The notes below the pieces were generated by a model that was given only the letters and a program-made list of their open reading frames with translations, had not been told where the DNA came from and ran no database searches. Below are positions 36,496 through 44,654 of a stretch of 44,888 nt of DNA, piece by piece. A program made the position numbers and the translations under genes. Source of the DNA: Chloroherpetonaceae bacterium (GTDB lineage Bacteria; Bacteroidota; Chlorobiia; Chlorobiales; Chloroherpetonaceae); contig JANQGG010000026.1 in assembly GCA_028277445.1 (NCBI GenBank), forward strand, positions 1-44,888, in the 5' to 3' direction. Within the stretch, counting starts at the first letter, position 1; the number at the start of each line of letters is the position of its first letter.

Positions 36496-36888
36496 TAGCC
36501 GGTTATAAAAATCCATCCAATTGGGATTATGTTTTTCAATTAAATTGAGTTTCCATTTACGAGGATATTTTTTTATGCGCTTTTCCCGCTTGATGGCGTG
36601 TTCAGGATCATCAAATTGCTCAAAATAGACAAGTTTATCCACCACATATCTCTTTGTAAATCCATCTATCATTTTCTCCTTATGCTGCCAGACACGCTTT
36701 ATGATGTCTGAAGTGACGCCAACATACAACGTGCCATTTGGCTTGCTTGCCAGAATATAGATGTAGTATTTTTTTCCATGTTTCTGGATCACCCGGATGA
36801 ACCGGGTGATGACATGTTTATGAGAGATATCACTTATTATTAAAACTTTTTGATGCCTGTTATTAAGGTTCAGGGTTAGTACAGGCAA
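36475..36888 (-). CDS. Small GIY-YIG endonuclease-domain protein
   Basis: The core is a single GIY-YIG domain: Y-Y-I-Y-I-L-A-S-K-P-N-G-T-L-Y-V-G-V-T-S-D, where Y-I-L and Y-V-G are the two name motifs, then R-V-W-Q-H-K with the catalytic Arg. The conserved Glu lies in the Y-F-E-Q-F-D-D-P-E-H-A-I-K-R-E-K-R segment. This subgroup of about 90-100 residues relates to the UvrC nuclease domain. The frame opens at an ATG at 36888, but the first ~36 residues are the translation of the right hairpin repeat and flanking DNA. Relatives begin right before the first Y, so a GTG at 36792, inside the hairpin, is an equally good start. The last residues (V-S-G-C-P-D) are encoded by the left hairpin. The cellular target is unknown. 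Confidence 0.85.
   Translation of the reverse strand: MPVLTLNLNNRHQKVLIISDISHKHVITRFIRVIQKHGKKYYIYILASKPNGTLYVGVTSDIIKRVWQHKEKMIDGFTKRYVVDKLVYFEQFDDPEHAIKREKRIKKYPRKWKLNLIEKHNPNWMDFYNRLVSGCPD
36780..36813 (-). repeat. Hairpin end repeat, right end of the intact unit
   Basis: Read on the minus strand this is GTCAT, stem CACCCGG, loop TTCAT, stem CCGGGTG, ATCCAGAAAC. It is the inverted counterpart of 36462-36495 with compensating stem changes, and it overlaps the 5' part of the nuclease reading frame. Confidence 0.8.
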
Positions 36889-36995
36889 ATACTATAAATG
36901 CTTATCCAAAAGTTAAAATCTGCATTTTAAAAACGCTATCATCATTATACCACTGATCTCTCTATATACGCTTGTTAGGAGCCTGCCATTAATCA

Positions 36996-38045
36996 TCACT
37001 CAACGTAAGTCAATATGTCCAGCACCTGCCCGGTTTTGGTGTCTGTTCGGAGGGCAAAAAGGAAGACCTGAATGGGAATGCTTCTAAATTCAGCTTTTGT
37101 GGATAAGAAAATATAGGTCTCACTGCCTTTAATGTAGATACCTCTTGCGGTAAGCGCCTCTTTTTCCATAAGCTCACTGGCATTGAGTGTGCGCTCAGAA
37201 TTGCCATTCTCCGACATATAGGACAAAAGCAAGTCATGCTCCCCATACAAGGCCCTTTGGTGCACCACCCAGAGTTTATCGTTATGGTTTTCTGTGGAAA
37301 AGGAAGGATTCAGTTCAGGGATAAATTTTGGATTTAAAAGCGTGGTGCAGCTATCACCAGCGTAGGAACTCCCAATTTTGTGGACATGCTTCCCTTTGCT
37401 GTGCTTCAGACTAAGAAACTGCCAGCTCAACTCTGCTCTGCCTGTAGCTTTATTATGGTTTTCATGCGGTACGCTCAAGGCCTTTTCAATAGAAAGATCT
37501 TCTAATACACGGAAAAACAAGCCGCTGGCTGTTTTCAGATACAATCCGCGTTGATCGGGGGATACGCGACCTTTATAACCCATACATTTAAATCCGTCTG
37601 CTAAAATCGGGTGTTTATCAAGTATTTGTGCTTGATCAGCTAAAACAGAGGGTTTAGATAGGTCCATGAGCAATAGACCTCTGTTTCGGCTGCAGCCCCA
37701 GGCTTTGTTTTCATCCGCACGAAACAGGCGGTAGTCATTTTCATAAGTCTTTTGTTCAAGCTGAATCACGCCAGTATTTGCCGTAGTTTTCAGATCGAAC
37801 GTGTGCAGAAACTGCTCATAATCACTGCCGACTTTTTTACCATGATATTTTGTCATCCAAAGCCCTACCCGGGCCTGTTCCTTTGTTTCAATGATAAAAA
37901 CCTCTCGAATATCCTCATTTTTTTGGGTCGCTATCTCCCAAACTAAAAAACCAACGCCACTCAAAAGGGTCACTAAAACCAGTATCATCCCAATTAATGC
38001 CTTCGTTCCTGATTTGTTTGCGGAGCTATCCTTTTCAGCCGTCAT
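36996..38045 (-). CDS. Membrane-anchored protein of unknown function, paralogue A
   Basis: A single membrane segment (about 17-38, A-L-I-G-M-I-L-V-L-V-T-L-L) follows a short polar N-terminus; the remaining ~310 residues should be outside the cytoplasm. The large domain is beta-rich with repeated patterns (A-W-G-C-S-R-N-R-G-L-L-L-M-D-L, V-L-A-D-Q-A-Q-I-L, R-G-L-Y-L-K-T-A-S-G-L-F-F-R-V). It aligns by eye with the next gene (38064-39062): both have A-W-G-x-S, G-L-L-x-L-D, V-L-A-D-Q, G-L-Y-L-x-x-A-S-G and H-N-K-A-T in the same order. A beta-propeller-like fold is possible. No enzyme motif was recognised. It is the last gene of a three-gene operon, 18 bases after its paralogue. Confidence 0.75.
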   Translation of the reverse strand: MTAEKDSSANKSGTKALIGMILVLVTLLSGVGFLVWEIATQKNEDIREVFIIETKEQARVGLWMTKYHGKKVGSDYEQFLHTFDLKTTANTGVIQLEQKTYENDYRLFRADENKAWGCSRNRGLLLMDLSKPSVLADQAQILDKHPILADGFKCMGYKGRVSPDQRGLYLKTASGLFFRVLEDLSIEKALSVPHENHNKATGRAELSWQFLSLKHSKGKHVHKIGSSYAGDSCTTLLNPKFIPELNPSFSTENHNDKLWVVHQRALYGEHDLLLSYMSENGNSERTLNASELMEKEALTARGIYIKGSETYIFLSTKAEFRSIPIQVFLFALRTDTKTGQVLDILTYVE

Positions 38046-38063
38046 ATGAAGCGGGGTATTATT

Positions 38064-39062
38064 TTAGAAGTAATCTACAACACCAATAATCTTGCCGGTA
38101 CTTGCATCGGTTCGGATGGCCGATAGCCTGTAGTTTTCCAAGCTTGTAAAAAGCCACACTTCATCTTTTAAACGAGCCGCTGCATAAAGAAAACGGTTGT
38201 CATCAAAGAGAGCATCAATATCTATTGTGCTCATAATTTTACCGGATTCATTGCGAAACTGTAGAAGTTGTTTGCGGGCTTTATTTACTGACCAGCCTAC
38301 CGGGGAGTTCTTAATATCTATAAAACGGGCCTCTTGCTGGCAGACTGCACAGGTTGCCTTGTTATGGATTTCTTTGCTGTAGTCAATTGACGCGGTATGC
38401 GTTGCGTTTAGATCAGGATCCAGCCGGAAGATATCGCCTGAAGCCGCACTTAGATACAGCCCATAAGTAACAGGATCAAACCAATAGTTGGTCGGGCCTT
38501 TGGTTATGCGCACCTCTTTGCCCAATTCAGGATTTTGCGACAGAACCGACTGTTGATCGGCCAGTACCTGCGCGTCAAACATATCCAGGAATAACAGTCC
38601 CTCTTTAGCCGAATACCCCCAGGCATGCTCATTAAACGGGCCATATATGGCGAAATCATTCGATACATGACGATTTGTGAGCGTGAGTCTGCCACTAGCC
38701 TCCCCAGTTTGTAAATCAAAGCTTTTAATCCGGTGTGAATAAACCTCTGAAAAACCGGACGGTTCATCTTCTCTTTGAAAGAAGACCACTAAACGAACAT
38801 CATCATTTTTCTGGACCAGGTATATGTTTTTAAAATGGCCGTCGTTCAAATAGTCGGGTAGAGGCACTAAAACCAGGTAAAAGCTAATAGCTGCAACTAA
38901 AATGGAGAGAGTTGTAAATAGCGAGCGTTTTTTATTCTCCCACCCAAAACCCGTATTGGCCCAGTCGGCAGTGAGTAGCACTATCGCAAGTACAGTCCCA
39001 AAAATAAGCCCGCCTGCAATAAGGCTTATCAAAATATCGTAAGTATCCAGGTAATAGCTCAT
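38064..39062 (-). CDS. Membrane protein of unknown function, paralogue B
   Basis: The 332-residue protein has two membrane segments (about 10-32 and 45-68) and then a beta-rich extracytoplasmic domain related to that of the neighbouring gene. Shared landmarks are H-A-W-G-Y-S, G-L-L-F-L-D-M, Q-V-L-A-D-Q-Q-S-V-L, G-L-Y-L-S-A-A-S-G-D-I-F-R-L and I-H-N-K-A-T. A C-A-V-C pair follows that last motif and could bind metal or form a disulfide; it is absent in the paralogue. The gene overlaps the stop of the upstream secreted-protein gene by four bases and precedes paralogue A by 18. A possible match to the PA2928 protein family came to mind but is unconfirmed. Confidence 0.75.
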   Translation of the reverse strand: MSYYLDTYDILISLIAGGLIFGTVLAIVLLTADWANTGFGWENKKRSLFTTLSILVAAISFYLVLVPLPDYLNDGHFKNIYLVQKNDDVRLVVFFQREDEPSGFSEVYSHRIKSFDLQTGEASGRLTLTNRHVSNDFAIYGPFNEHAWGYSAKEGLLFLDMFDAQVLADQQSVLSQNPELGKEVRITKGPTNYWFDPVTYGLYLSAASGDIFRLDPDLNATHTASIDYSKEIHNKATCAVCQQEARFIDIKNSPVGWSVNKARKQLLQFRNESGKIMSTIDIDALFDDNRFLYAAARLKDEVWLFTSLENYRLSAIRTDASTGKIIGVVDYF

Positions 39063-39571
39063 GGCAGATTCCCTGTTTGGTTCACTTTAACATAAAACGC
39101 AACGTTTTTCTTTTGCGCCTTATCCACCCAGCATCCTTTAATTTCCCCGTTTTTCATGATGCCATGAAAAACATACCGGCTTTTCCCGGTTGATGCAATT
39201 TCTTTCAGCTCAAAATTCCCCTCAAGATCAGACCTTGCCGTCACCTTAATTTTTTTGTCGGGATTGGCTATGAACCAATAAGAACCCTGTTTTCTATTGC
39301 CTGCATAGGTTATTTTCATGGCTATCGGATGGCGAAGTTCGGCATCACGTGTGTCTCCGCACCAGCCGCTGTAATCAACAGTATGTAACACTTTATAGGG
39401 GAAGTTTTTGACAATGGGGGTGTAATCGCTTGCAGCCAATTTACATTCAAGAGTCAGTTTTTTTAAATCAACCGCCTGCATTGCCCCGATTGTAAAACTG
39501 AAGGCTAAACCCATACAAAGACAAAAAAGAAATTTGTTTCTCATGTTCTTGTTTTGAGTCATTAAAATCAA
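39059..39571 (-). CDS. Small secreted protein of unknown function
   Basis: The protein has a signal peptide whose hydrophobic core is F-L-F-C-L-C-M-G-L-A-F-S-F-T-I-G-A, with cleavage near M-Q-A. The best start may be the third Met (ATG at 39544), which places M-R-N-K directly in front of the core; the first Met gives 170 residues and that one 161. The mature part (about 140 residues) is beta-rich with two conserved-looking Cys (S-G-W-C-G-D and G-C-W-V-D) and a G-x-x-K-G-C-W end, reminiscent of small extracellular barrels or inhibitor folds. It is the first gene of a three-gene operon and overlaps the next gene by four bases. The function is unknown. Confidence 0.75.
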   Translation of the reverse strand: MILMTQNKNMRNKFLFCLCMGLAFSFTIGAMQAVDLKKLTLECKLAASDYTPIVKNFPYKVLHTVDYSGWCGDTRDAELRHPIAMKITYAGNRKQGSYWFIANPDKKIKVTARSDLEGNFELKEIASTGKSRYVFHGIMKNGEIKGCWVDKAQKKNVAFYVKVNQTGNLP

Positions 39572-39889
39572 TTCTCAAAGCAACGGACAAATGCACAACA
39601 ACTTCTGAACCTTGGGAATGAACCTTCCAATGACGAATTAGCAAATGAGTTAATATAAGGATATAGTGGGCATATTTTTCCACCTCCTGCTTCTTCGAAG
39701 CCACCTCCCAGAGCGTGAGGATAACTTATTGAAGTCACAAATTCTAATACCGAATTGTGCTTTATTGTCCCTCTCTCTGAGAGGGTGGCCGATAGGCCGG
39801 GAGAGGAAAATTCGTCATTCTCTGTTTGTATTTTTGGCTATTCATACCAAAAATTTCCGATTGCTAATGGCTTGAGTACAGGATGAATT
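39572..39889. other. Intergenic region with a palindromic repeat, no credible gene
   Basis: These 318 bases lie between the DJ-1 gene and the secreted-protein operon. Apart from the palindrome at 39769-39806 nothing was recognised. A 69-codon plus-strand frame (39666-39875) runs across the palindrome and has no domain. Confidence 0.4.
39769..39806. repeat. Palindromic intergenic repeat of the CCCTCTC...GAGAGG type
   Basis: The 38-base element is CCCTCTC, TCT, GAGAGGG, then TGGCC, GAT, AGGCC, then GGGAGAGG. It can fold either as two side-by-side hairpins (CCCTCTC/GAGAGGG and GGCC/GGCC) or with the outer CCTCTC pairing to the final GAGAGG. Similar elements occur between genes in many unrelated genomes. 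Confidence 0.65.
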
Positions 39890-40423
39890 TCATGATGATG
39901 CTGCCTCTTCTACCAACGCAGCAACCAGCTCACGGCAGAAATCCGGAATATCTGCCACTACGCGTCCCCAAATGAGGTGTTCATCCCGAAACGCCGCTTT
40001 ATCCACCCACGTGGCCCCGGCATTGATCAAATCATCTTTAATACCGAGCGATCCGGTTGCTTTTCGCCCGTTTACAATACCGGTTGAGATGGCCACCGAT
40101 CCACCGTGGCAAATAATGCCAATCGGCTTTTTTTGAGCGTCCATCTCTTTAACCAGCCGTTTAACACTCTCATAACGGCGGAGCTTATCCGGCGCCCAAC
40201 CTCCGGGGATAATTAACGCAAATAAATCTTCACACTGAAGCGATTCTATAAGCGTAGTTGGGGTTATAGCTAATCCACTCTTGCCACGTATCGTTTTGAG
40301 TTCTTTTGCAGCGCCAATAACTTCAGCTCCCTCTTCCTGCAATCGCATATATGGAACATAGAATTCCAGGTCTTCAACGCCTTCAGCTAGTAAAATGGCA
40401 ATTTTTTTATCTTTTAATCTCAC
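39890..40423 (-). CDS. DJ-1/PfpI family protein
   Basis: The 177-residue protein has the PfpI-type nucleophile elbow G-I-I-C105-H106-G-G and the conserved acidic residue in A-E-G-V-E-D-L-E (about 14-17). The I-I-P-G-G-W-A-P-D segment completes the active-site loop. Family members include proteases, glyoxalase III-like deglycases, chaperones and amidases; the sequence alone does not choose between them. The adjacent Cys-His pair fits the PfpI/YhbO subgroup linked to stress resistance. It lies downstream of the hydrogenase operon, from which a terminator separates it, so it should have its own promoter. Confidence 0.9.
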   Translation of the reverse strand: MRLKDKKIAILLAEGVEDLEFYVPYMRLQEEGAEVIGAAKELKTIRGKSGLAITPTTLIESLQCEDLFALIIPGGWAPDKLRRYESVKRLVKEMDAQKKPIGIICHGGSVAISTGIVNGRKATGSLGIKDDLINAGATWVDKAAFRDEHLIWGRVVADIPDFCRELVAALVEEAASS

Positions 40424-40473
40424 CGGGTCTCCTTTAATTTTTTAAATCAATCCAATTTAGACGTTCAGACCAA

Positions 40474-40506
40474 AATGAAAAAGCTGCCCGGTGTTGAGCA
40501 GCTTTT
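40474..40506 (-). terminator. Rho-independent terminator of the hydrogenase operon
   Basis: On the minus strand, AAAAGCTGC (complement of 40498-40506) pairs with GCAGCTTTT (complement of 40479-40487), a nine-pair stem with a ten-base loop and a short T-rich tail. It lies 30 bases beyond the hydA stop. Confidence 0.75.
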
Positions 40507-40535
40507 AGAAATGCATGTATGTATCAGGCTCTGAC

Positions 40536-41825
40536 TTAATGCACCGAGCAGGAAATACAGGGGTCATAAGAGCGAACTAACATTTCGCACAGTTTGGTGA
40601 TGTCTTCTTCGCTGCGACCTTTGCTTACTTCAAGCTTTACAAGCTCGGGCAAATCGTGATGAATATTGGCATTGTTTTGCGTGGTAGGAATAATGCAATT
40701 GGCTTTTTGCACCACGCCTGTGTCGTCCAATTCATAGGAGTGATATAAAATGCCTCGCGGCACTTCAACCGCGCCTACGCCTTTGCCGGCTTTGATCTCA
40801 AACGCAGCGCGAACGTCGCTAAAATCATCATCCAACAGCTCGTTAATCATATCGATGGATTCAAGCATCACATGGTACGATTCAACAATCTGCGCCACAT
40901 TGTTCATAAACGGATTGTGATTGACTGCCCGAAGGCCCAGGTCTTCGGCCATTTCACGCGCCTCCGGATACAAATAATGATGATTGTTGTTGAACCTAGC
41001 CAAAGCTCCGGCTGCAAAAGACTCACGGCTTAACTTAGTAAATTTGGTTGTTGTAAAATCAACCACATATTCGTTGGTCATGGCCAGGTAATCGTTTTCG
41101 GGCTTTACCACGCCATCCGTAGAAATTAAATCGCCGCCTATCCACGGATAATGATTTACGCCCCTGAGCGAAACAAACTCTGTTTCCCTGACAAAATCAG
41201 GCATAGGGATGGTTTTAAAGAACTCCGCCGTTGTAACAATTTCGGGCAATGTTTCTTTTATTCGATCTCTAAGGGATTCCAAGCTTTCTCTTTTTGGAAC
41301 GCTAGAAAATCCGCCGATGGCGATGCTAACCGGGTGCGTGGTGCGTCCGGCGATCAAATCGCACATATCATTAGCCAGTCCCTTAAGCTTTACAGCAAGC
41401 GCGGCGACTTCAGGATGAGATTTTACAATTGGCAACACGCTGCCAACATTCATAAAATCAGGCGCGGCAAGGAAAAACACATGTAAAATATGGCTTTGAA
41501 GCGTTTCGCCATGTTTAGCCAGCAGCCTTAATTTTTGCGCAAGTTTAGGAACTTCAACGCCCATTGCACGCTCAATAGCGCGGAAACTGGCAAGCGCATG
41601 ACCAATGGAGCATATCCCGCAAATTCGAGCGGTTAATATTGGCGCAAGATCAATCGAAAGTCCCTTTACCATGGCCTCAAAATAACGCGGCGTTTCAACC
41701 ACTTGCCATTTTGCTTCCACCAACTTTCCGTTTTTCACTTTAACATGAATATCGCCATGACCTTCAACGCGCGTTAAATGATGAACATCTATGTTCAAAT
41801 CGCATTTAGACATCTTTAACCTCAC
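40536..41825 (-). CDS. hydA: NiFe hydrogenase large (catalytic) subunit, group 3b
   Basis: This subunit carries the NiFe active site of a cytoplasmic NAD(P)-linked hydrogenase (sulfhydrogenase type). The four Ni ligands are C69 and C72 in [10 protein letters not shown] and C423 and C426 in D-P-C-I-S-C-S-V-H. The stop codon follows the terminal His429 directly, so the usual C-terminal extension that a maturation endopeptidase removes is absent. The rest is normal in length for the group (429 residues). It is the last gene of hydB-hydG-hydD-hydA, the order known from Pyrococcus sulfhydrogenase I, and overlaps hydD by 20 bases. Hydrogen may be taken up to reduce NADP, or evolved to dispose of reductant. 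Confidence 0.93.
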   Translation of the reverse strand: MRLKMSKCDLNIDVHHLTRVEGHGDIHVKVKNGKLVEAKWQVVETPRYFEAMVKGLSIDLAPILTARICGICSIGHALASFRAIERAMGVEVPKLAQKLRLLAKHGETLQSHILHVFFLAAPDFMNVGSVLPIVKSHPEVAALAVKLKGLANDMCDLIAGRTTHPVSIAIGGFSSVPKRESLESLRDRIKETLPEIVTTAEFFKTIPMPDFVRETEFVSLRGVNHYPWIGGDLISTDGVVKPENDYLAMTNEYVVDFTTTKFTKLSRESFAAGALARFNNNHHYLYPEAREMAEDLGLRAVNHNPFMNNVAQIVESYHVMLESIDMINELLDDDFSDVRAAFEIKAGKGVGAVEVPRGILYHSYELDDTGVVQKANCIIPTTQNNANIHHDLPELVKLEVSKGRSEEDITKLCEMLVRSYDPCISCSVH

Positions 41826-42609
41826 TAAAAGCGTTAAAAAAGCTTAATCTTTCTTTGATATAATCTTTGGAAAATCCTTTTTCTTTAGCAATGTCAAAAA
41901 AAGCTTCAAAATTCGGGGCTTCGAACGGCCCGCGGCAACCCAAACATCCCATCTTGCCCGAGGTGCATACCGCATCGCAGCCGGCTTGCGTGACCGGGCC
42001 CAAGCAAAATTGCCCTAAATCAAACAAACAGGTATTAATATGTTGCTTGCATTCGACGCATACCGGATATTTTGGAAACTTAATTTCTGCTTTGGTAACC
42101 ACATCGACAATAATTCGCTCGACTTCCGCCTTATTGATCGGGCAGCCTGGAATGGCAAGATCAACCTGAACATATTCTTTCACCGGCTTTACTTCAAGCG
42201 TTTCTTTTGGCATTTCGCCATAAACCTCTCGATTCACCTCATCAATCGGATAGCGATTTTTCAGGCTATTAATGCCGCCGAAGCAAGCGCATGTGCCAAT
42301 TGCAACCAATACTTTGGCGCGCTCGCGAATTTTTTTCAAGCGCTCAATTTCGTCGGCTCGCGAAATACTACCCTCAATTAAAGCAATCTCGTAATCATCG
42401 CCTTTATCGGATGAAATTTCCCGAAAATTTACAATCTCCATTAATGAAAGAAAATCCACCAATGTAGTTTCTTTATTGGCGAGTTGCAGCTCGCAACCTT
42501 CGCAACATGTGAAATCAAAAACCCCAACTTTAGGTTTTTGCGGTCCTAATCCAAGGTATTTCATACTAAAAACGCTTAAATCGCTTCCTTTAAATTTAAC
42601 ACCGACCAA
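41806..42609 (-). CDS. hydD: NiFe hydrogenase small subunit, group 3b
   Basis: This subunit holds the electron relay from the NiFe site. The proximal cluster ligands are in C-C-E-G-C-E (35-39), I-G-T-C-A-C-F-G-G (about 103-110) and I-P-G-C-P (about 158). A Cys-rich C-terminal part (C-V-E-C, C-L-F-D, C-L-G-P, C-D-A-V-C, C-L-G-C) supplies the other iron-sulfur clusters. The length of 267 residues is typical. The frame overlaps hydG by 34 bases if the first Met is used; a later Met (codon 16, 42564) would leave no overlap and still precede the first cluster motif, so the start is uncertain. It is cotranscribed with hydB, hydG and hydA. Confidence 0.92.
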   Translation of the reverse strand: MVGVKFKGSDLSVFSMKYLGLGPQKPKVGVFDFTCCEGCELQLANKETTLVDFLSLMEIVNFREISSDKGDDYEIALIEGSISRADEIERLKKIRERAKVLVAIGTCACFGGINSLKNRYPIDEVNREVYGEMPKETLEVKPVKEYVQVDLAIPGCPINKAEVERIIVDVVTKAEIKFPKYPVCVECKQHINTCLFDLGQFCLGPVTQAGCDAVCTSGKMGCLGCRGPFEAPNFEAFFDIAKEKGFSKDYIKERLSFFNAFSEVKDV

Positions 42610-43490
42610 TAGTCAAACACCGGCCCATCAACGCAAGTAAAGGTTGATCCAACCATACACCGGCAGCATTTACCCATACCGCAATGCATGCGTCTCTCCA
42701 GAGAAACAAACATTTTGTTCATCGGGATGCCGATTTTATCTAAACGATTGCAGACAAACTTAAACATTACCGGCGGGCCGCATACAATGGCATACGTATT
42801 TATGGGATCTATTTCAATTTCATCAAGCAACTCGGTAATCATTCCAACCCGACCGTTCCAATTTTCATCCGGATTTTCAACAATGGAAAGCATATTAATG
42901 TGGTTAACCTTTTCCCATTCGTTGTATTGATAGGTAAATAACATCTGAGAGGGTTCTTTGGCGCCATACAGCACATGCACGTCTTTATACAAATCGCGGT
43001 ACTCGCTGACCCAATACAGCGGCCCTCGAAGCGGCGCAAGCCCTAAACCACCGGCAATCAATAGCACATTGTTGCCTTGCATTTTTTCCATAGGGAAGGA
43101 GTTGCCAAAAGGGCCTCTAAGCCCAACATAGGCGCCAACGCTGGCTTCATGCAACACGTTGGTGGTTCGTCCGGTTTTCCTGATGCAAAGCTCAATGTAC
43201 TCGTGGTTGTTTGTAGAACTGGATAACGAAATAGGAACTTCCCCATAACCCGGAACTTCCAGCATTACAAACTGACCCGGCCGAAATTGAAAAATCTTTC
43301 GTTCAACCCGATCCAGAATTTTGAGATGAAAGAGTTTCTCGTATTCGGTTAAATCAATCACGTTGATAATTTTGCACTTATAAACCTTGTCGGTCTTCAT
43401 CAGAACCTTCTTGCGAGTGTATTGAGGCGGCGTAGCCATAAATGGCTCGAGGTTTACATCCTGTACCGGAAGTTTAAGATCGTTCTTCAT
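42576..43490 (-). CDS. hydG: Hydrogenase gamma subunit, FAD/NAD(P)-binding reductase
   Basis: HydG is a ferredoxin-NADP reductase-like protein that passes electrons between the hydrogenase and NAD(P)H. The FAD-binding half has [12 protein letters not shown] and P-I-S-L-S-S. The nucleotide-binding half has [10 protein letters not shown] and, near the C-terminus, V-C-G-P-P-V-M. The last ~35 residues carry the [2Fe-2S] motif [11 protein letters not shown] with a further Cys in F-T-C-V-D-G-P. The length of 304 residues fits the group. The start codon overlaps the 3' end of hydB by 17 bases. Confidence 0.92.
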   Translation of the reverse strand: MKNDLKLPVQDVNLEPFMATPPQYTRKKVLMKTDKVYKCKIINVIDLTEYEKLFHLKILDRVERKIFQFRPGQFVMLEVPGYGEVPISLSSSTNNHEYIELCIRKTGRTTNVLHEASVGAYVGLRGPFGNSFPMEKMQGNNVLLIAGGLGLAPLRGPLYWVSEYRDLYKDVHVLYGAKEPSQMLFTYQYNEWEKVNHINMLSIVENPDENWNGRVGMITELLDEIEIDPINTYAIVCGPPVMFKFVCNRLDKIGIPMNKMFVSLERRMHCGMGKCCRCMVGSTFTCVDGPVFDYWSVLNLKEAI

Positions 43491-44523
43491 TATCTAACCT
43501 TAAATCGTTAATAACATCTTTTGGATTTATATCGGCTAAACAAGCCCGTCCGCATCGATTGCATCCCACGCAAATTGGTTCTTTGGCATTTTCTTCAAAA
43601 CCTCTGTAATGATGGTAATATCGATATTTTAAACGGTCTTCTTTTTTTGGTCTGAAATTATGGCCGCCGGCGACTTCGGCAAAATCAAGGATTGTGCACG
43701 AGTAAAGCATCATGTCTTTTGAGGCTTTCTTGAGATTTACGGCGATATTTTCTTCAACCTGATAGCAATAACACGTTGGACAGACCATAGCGCATGTGCC
43801 GCAATTGAGGCATTTATCGCCCCACTTTTTCCAAATGGGAGAATCGAACTCGATATCCAAAAAGCTTGGCAAACTGCCAATTTCAACATTAGTTTTAAAG
43901 CTTTTCTTAATAAACTTTCGCCGCTCGATGTAGCTTTTATCATCCTCATCGGTTGGAACGGTCACTTGAAATTTTTTCAAAAAATCAAATGCCGGGGATG
44001 AATTAATAGCCAGATAGTAACTATCGCCAATATCCGAGCAAAACACATCAAATCCCTCGGTTACCGTATGGTGATTCATTGAACTGCAAAAGCAATCCGG
44101 TAACGGCTCATGATCCAAACCAATAATAAACGTGTTTTTCCGACGGGATATATAATACGGCGAAGGATACGTGCCTTTGTAAAAAATGCGATCTAAAATA
44201 TTTAGCGCATTGATATCGCACGGCCTAAGCCCAACAAGTACCCTTGGATGAACCCGATATTCAATGGTTTGATCCCAATCGTCGTCGGTAAATGTATATT
44301 CGGATAGCTTTTCGCGATAAGGAAGAAAGAAGTTTTTTACAGCCGTGTAGGAGATGGTGTAGTCCAATTCAATCTCATCAGCCGAATGAACTTGCTGAAA
44401 TTTGTAAATCGGGTCATTGTTTCGATCCACATCGGATTGAACCGGCCCTATGGTTACATTTGATTCAATGAGGGACTCCAGAAATTTTCTGAACTCACTT
44501 TTAGAGATAACTCTATAAATCAT
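43474..44523 (-). CDS. hydB: Hydrogenase beta subunit, [4Fe-4S] protein (sulfhydrogenase HydB/AsrA type)
   Basis: HydB relays electrons between the reductase and hydrogenase subunits and is related to the A subunit of anaerobic sulfite reductase. Two [4Fe-4S] motifs lie in the C-terminal third: [12 protein letters not shown] (about 239-250) and [11 protein letters not shown] (about 319-329). An upstream R-P-C-D-I-N-A-L segment (about 100-107) and Cys residues near D-C-F-C-S are typical of the family. The length of 349 residues is normal. It is the first gene of the operon. In Pyrococcus this enzyme can also reduce sulfur to sulfide; whether that matters here is unknown. Confidence 0.92.
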   Translation of the reverse strand: MIYRVISKSEFRKFLESLIESNVTIGPVQSDVDRNNDPIYKFQQVHSADEIELDYTISYTAVKNFFLPYREKLSEYTFTDDDWDQTIEYRVHPRVLVGLRPCDINALNILDRIFYKGTYPSPYYISRRKNTFIIGLDHEPLPDCFCSSMNHHTVTEGFDVFCSDIGDSYYLAINSSPAFDFLKKFQVTVPTDEDDKSYIERRKFIKKSFKTNVEIGSLPSFLDIEFDSPIWKKWGDKCLNCGTCAMVCPTCYCYQVEENIAVNLKKASKDMMLYSCTILDFAEVAGGHNFRPKKEDRLKYRYYHHYRGFEENAKEPICVGCNRCGRACLADINPKDVINDLRLDNEERS

Positions 44524-44654
44524 ATTTTACTCCCAAAAACGATTAAAAATTAAAACAGGGAGCGATGATGCACTCTAATCGAACCTTTTATTTGAACATT
44601 TAGCTATATTGCCACTATATTCAAATCTGATTCTGCATTAAAGTTAACTAGAAA

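Larger units (their letters stand above)
36462..36813. mobile_element. GIY-YIG gene bounded by inverted hairpin repeats (candidate palindromic mobile unit)
   Basis: The unit of 352 bases has a 34-base hairpin element at each end in inverted orientation, each facing inwards with ATCCAGAAAC. The left stem is GCCCCGA/TCGGGGC and the right CACCCGG/CCGGGTG: the bases differ at several stem positions but pairing is kept. The nuclease gene fills the space between them and its stop codon lies in the loop of the left hairpin. Hairpin repeats of this kind with small GIY-YIG genes are seen in many bacterial genomes. A parallel to REP elements served by RAYT transposases is possible, but mobilisation by the GIY-YIG protein is inference. 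Confidence 0.55.

Noticed and set aside
36475-36888. GIY-YIG gene considered as a homing endonuclease inside an intron
   Set aside because: No split host gene or group I/II intron structure flanks it, and the domain belongs to the short UvrC-like subgroup rather than the intron-encoded type.
39666-39875. 69-codon plus-strand open frame upstream of the DJ-1 gene
   Set aside because: It translates a palindromic repeat element and has no family resemblance.
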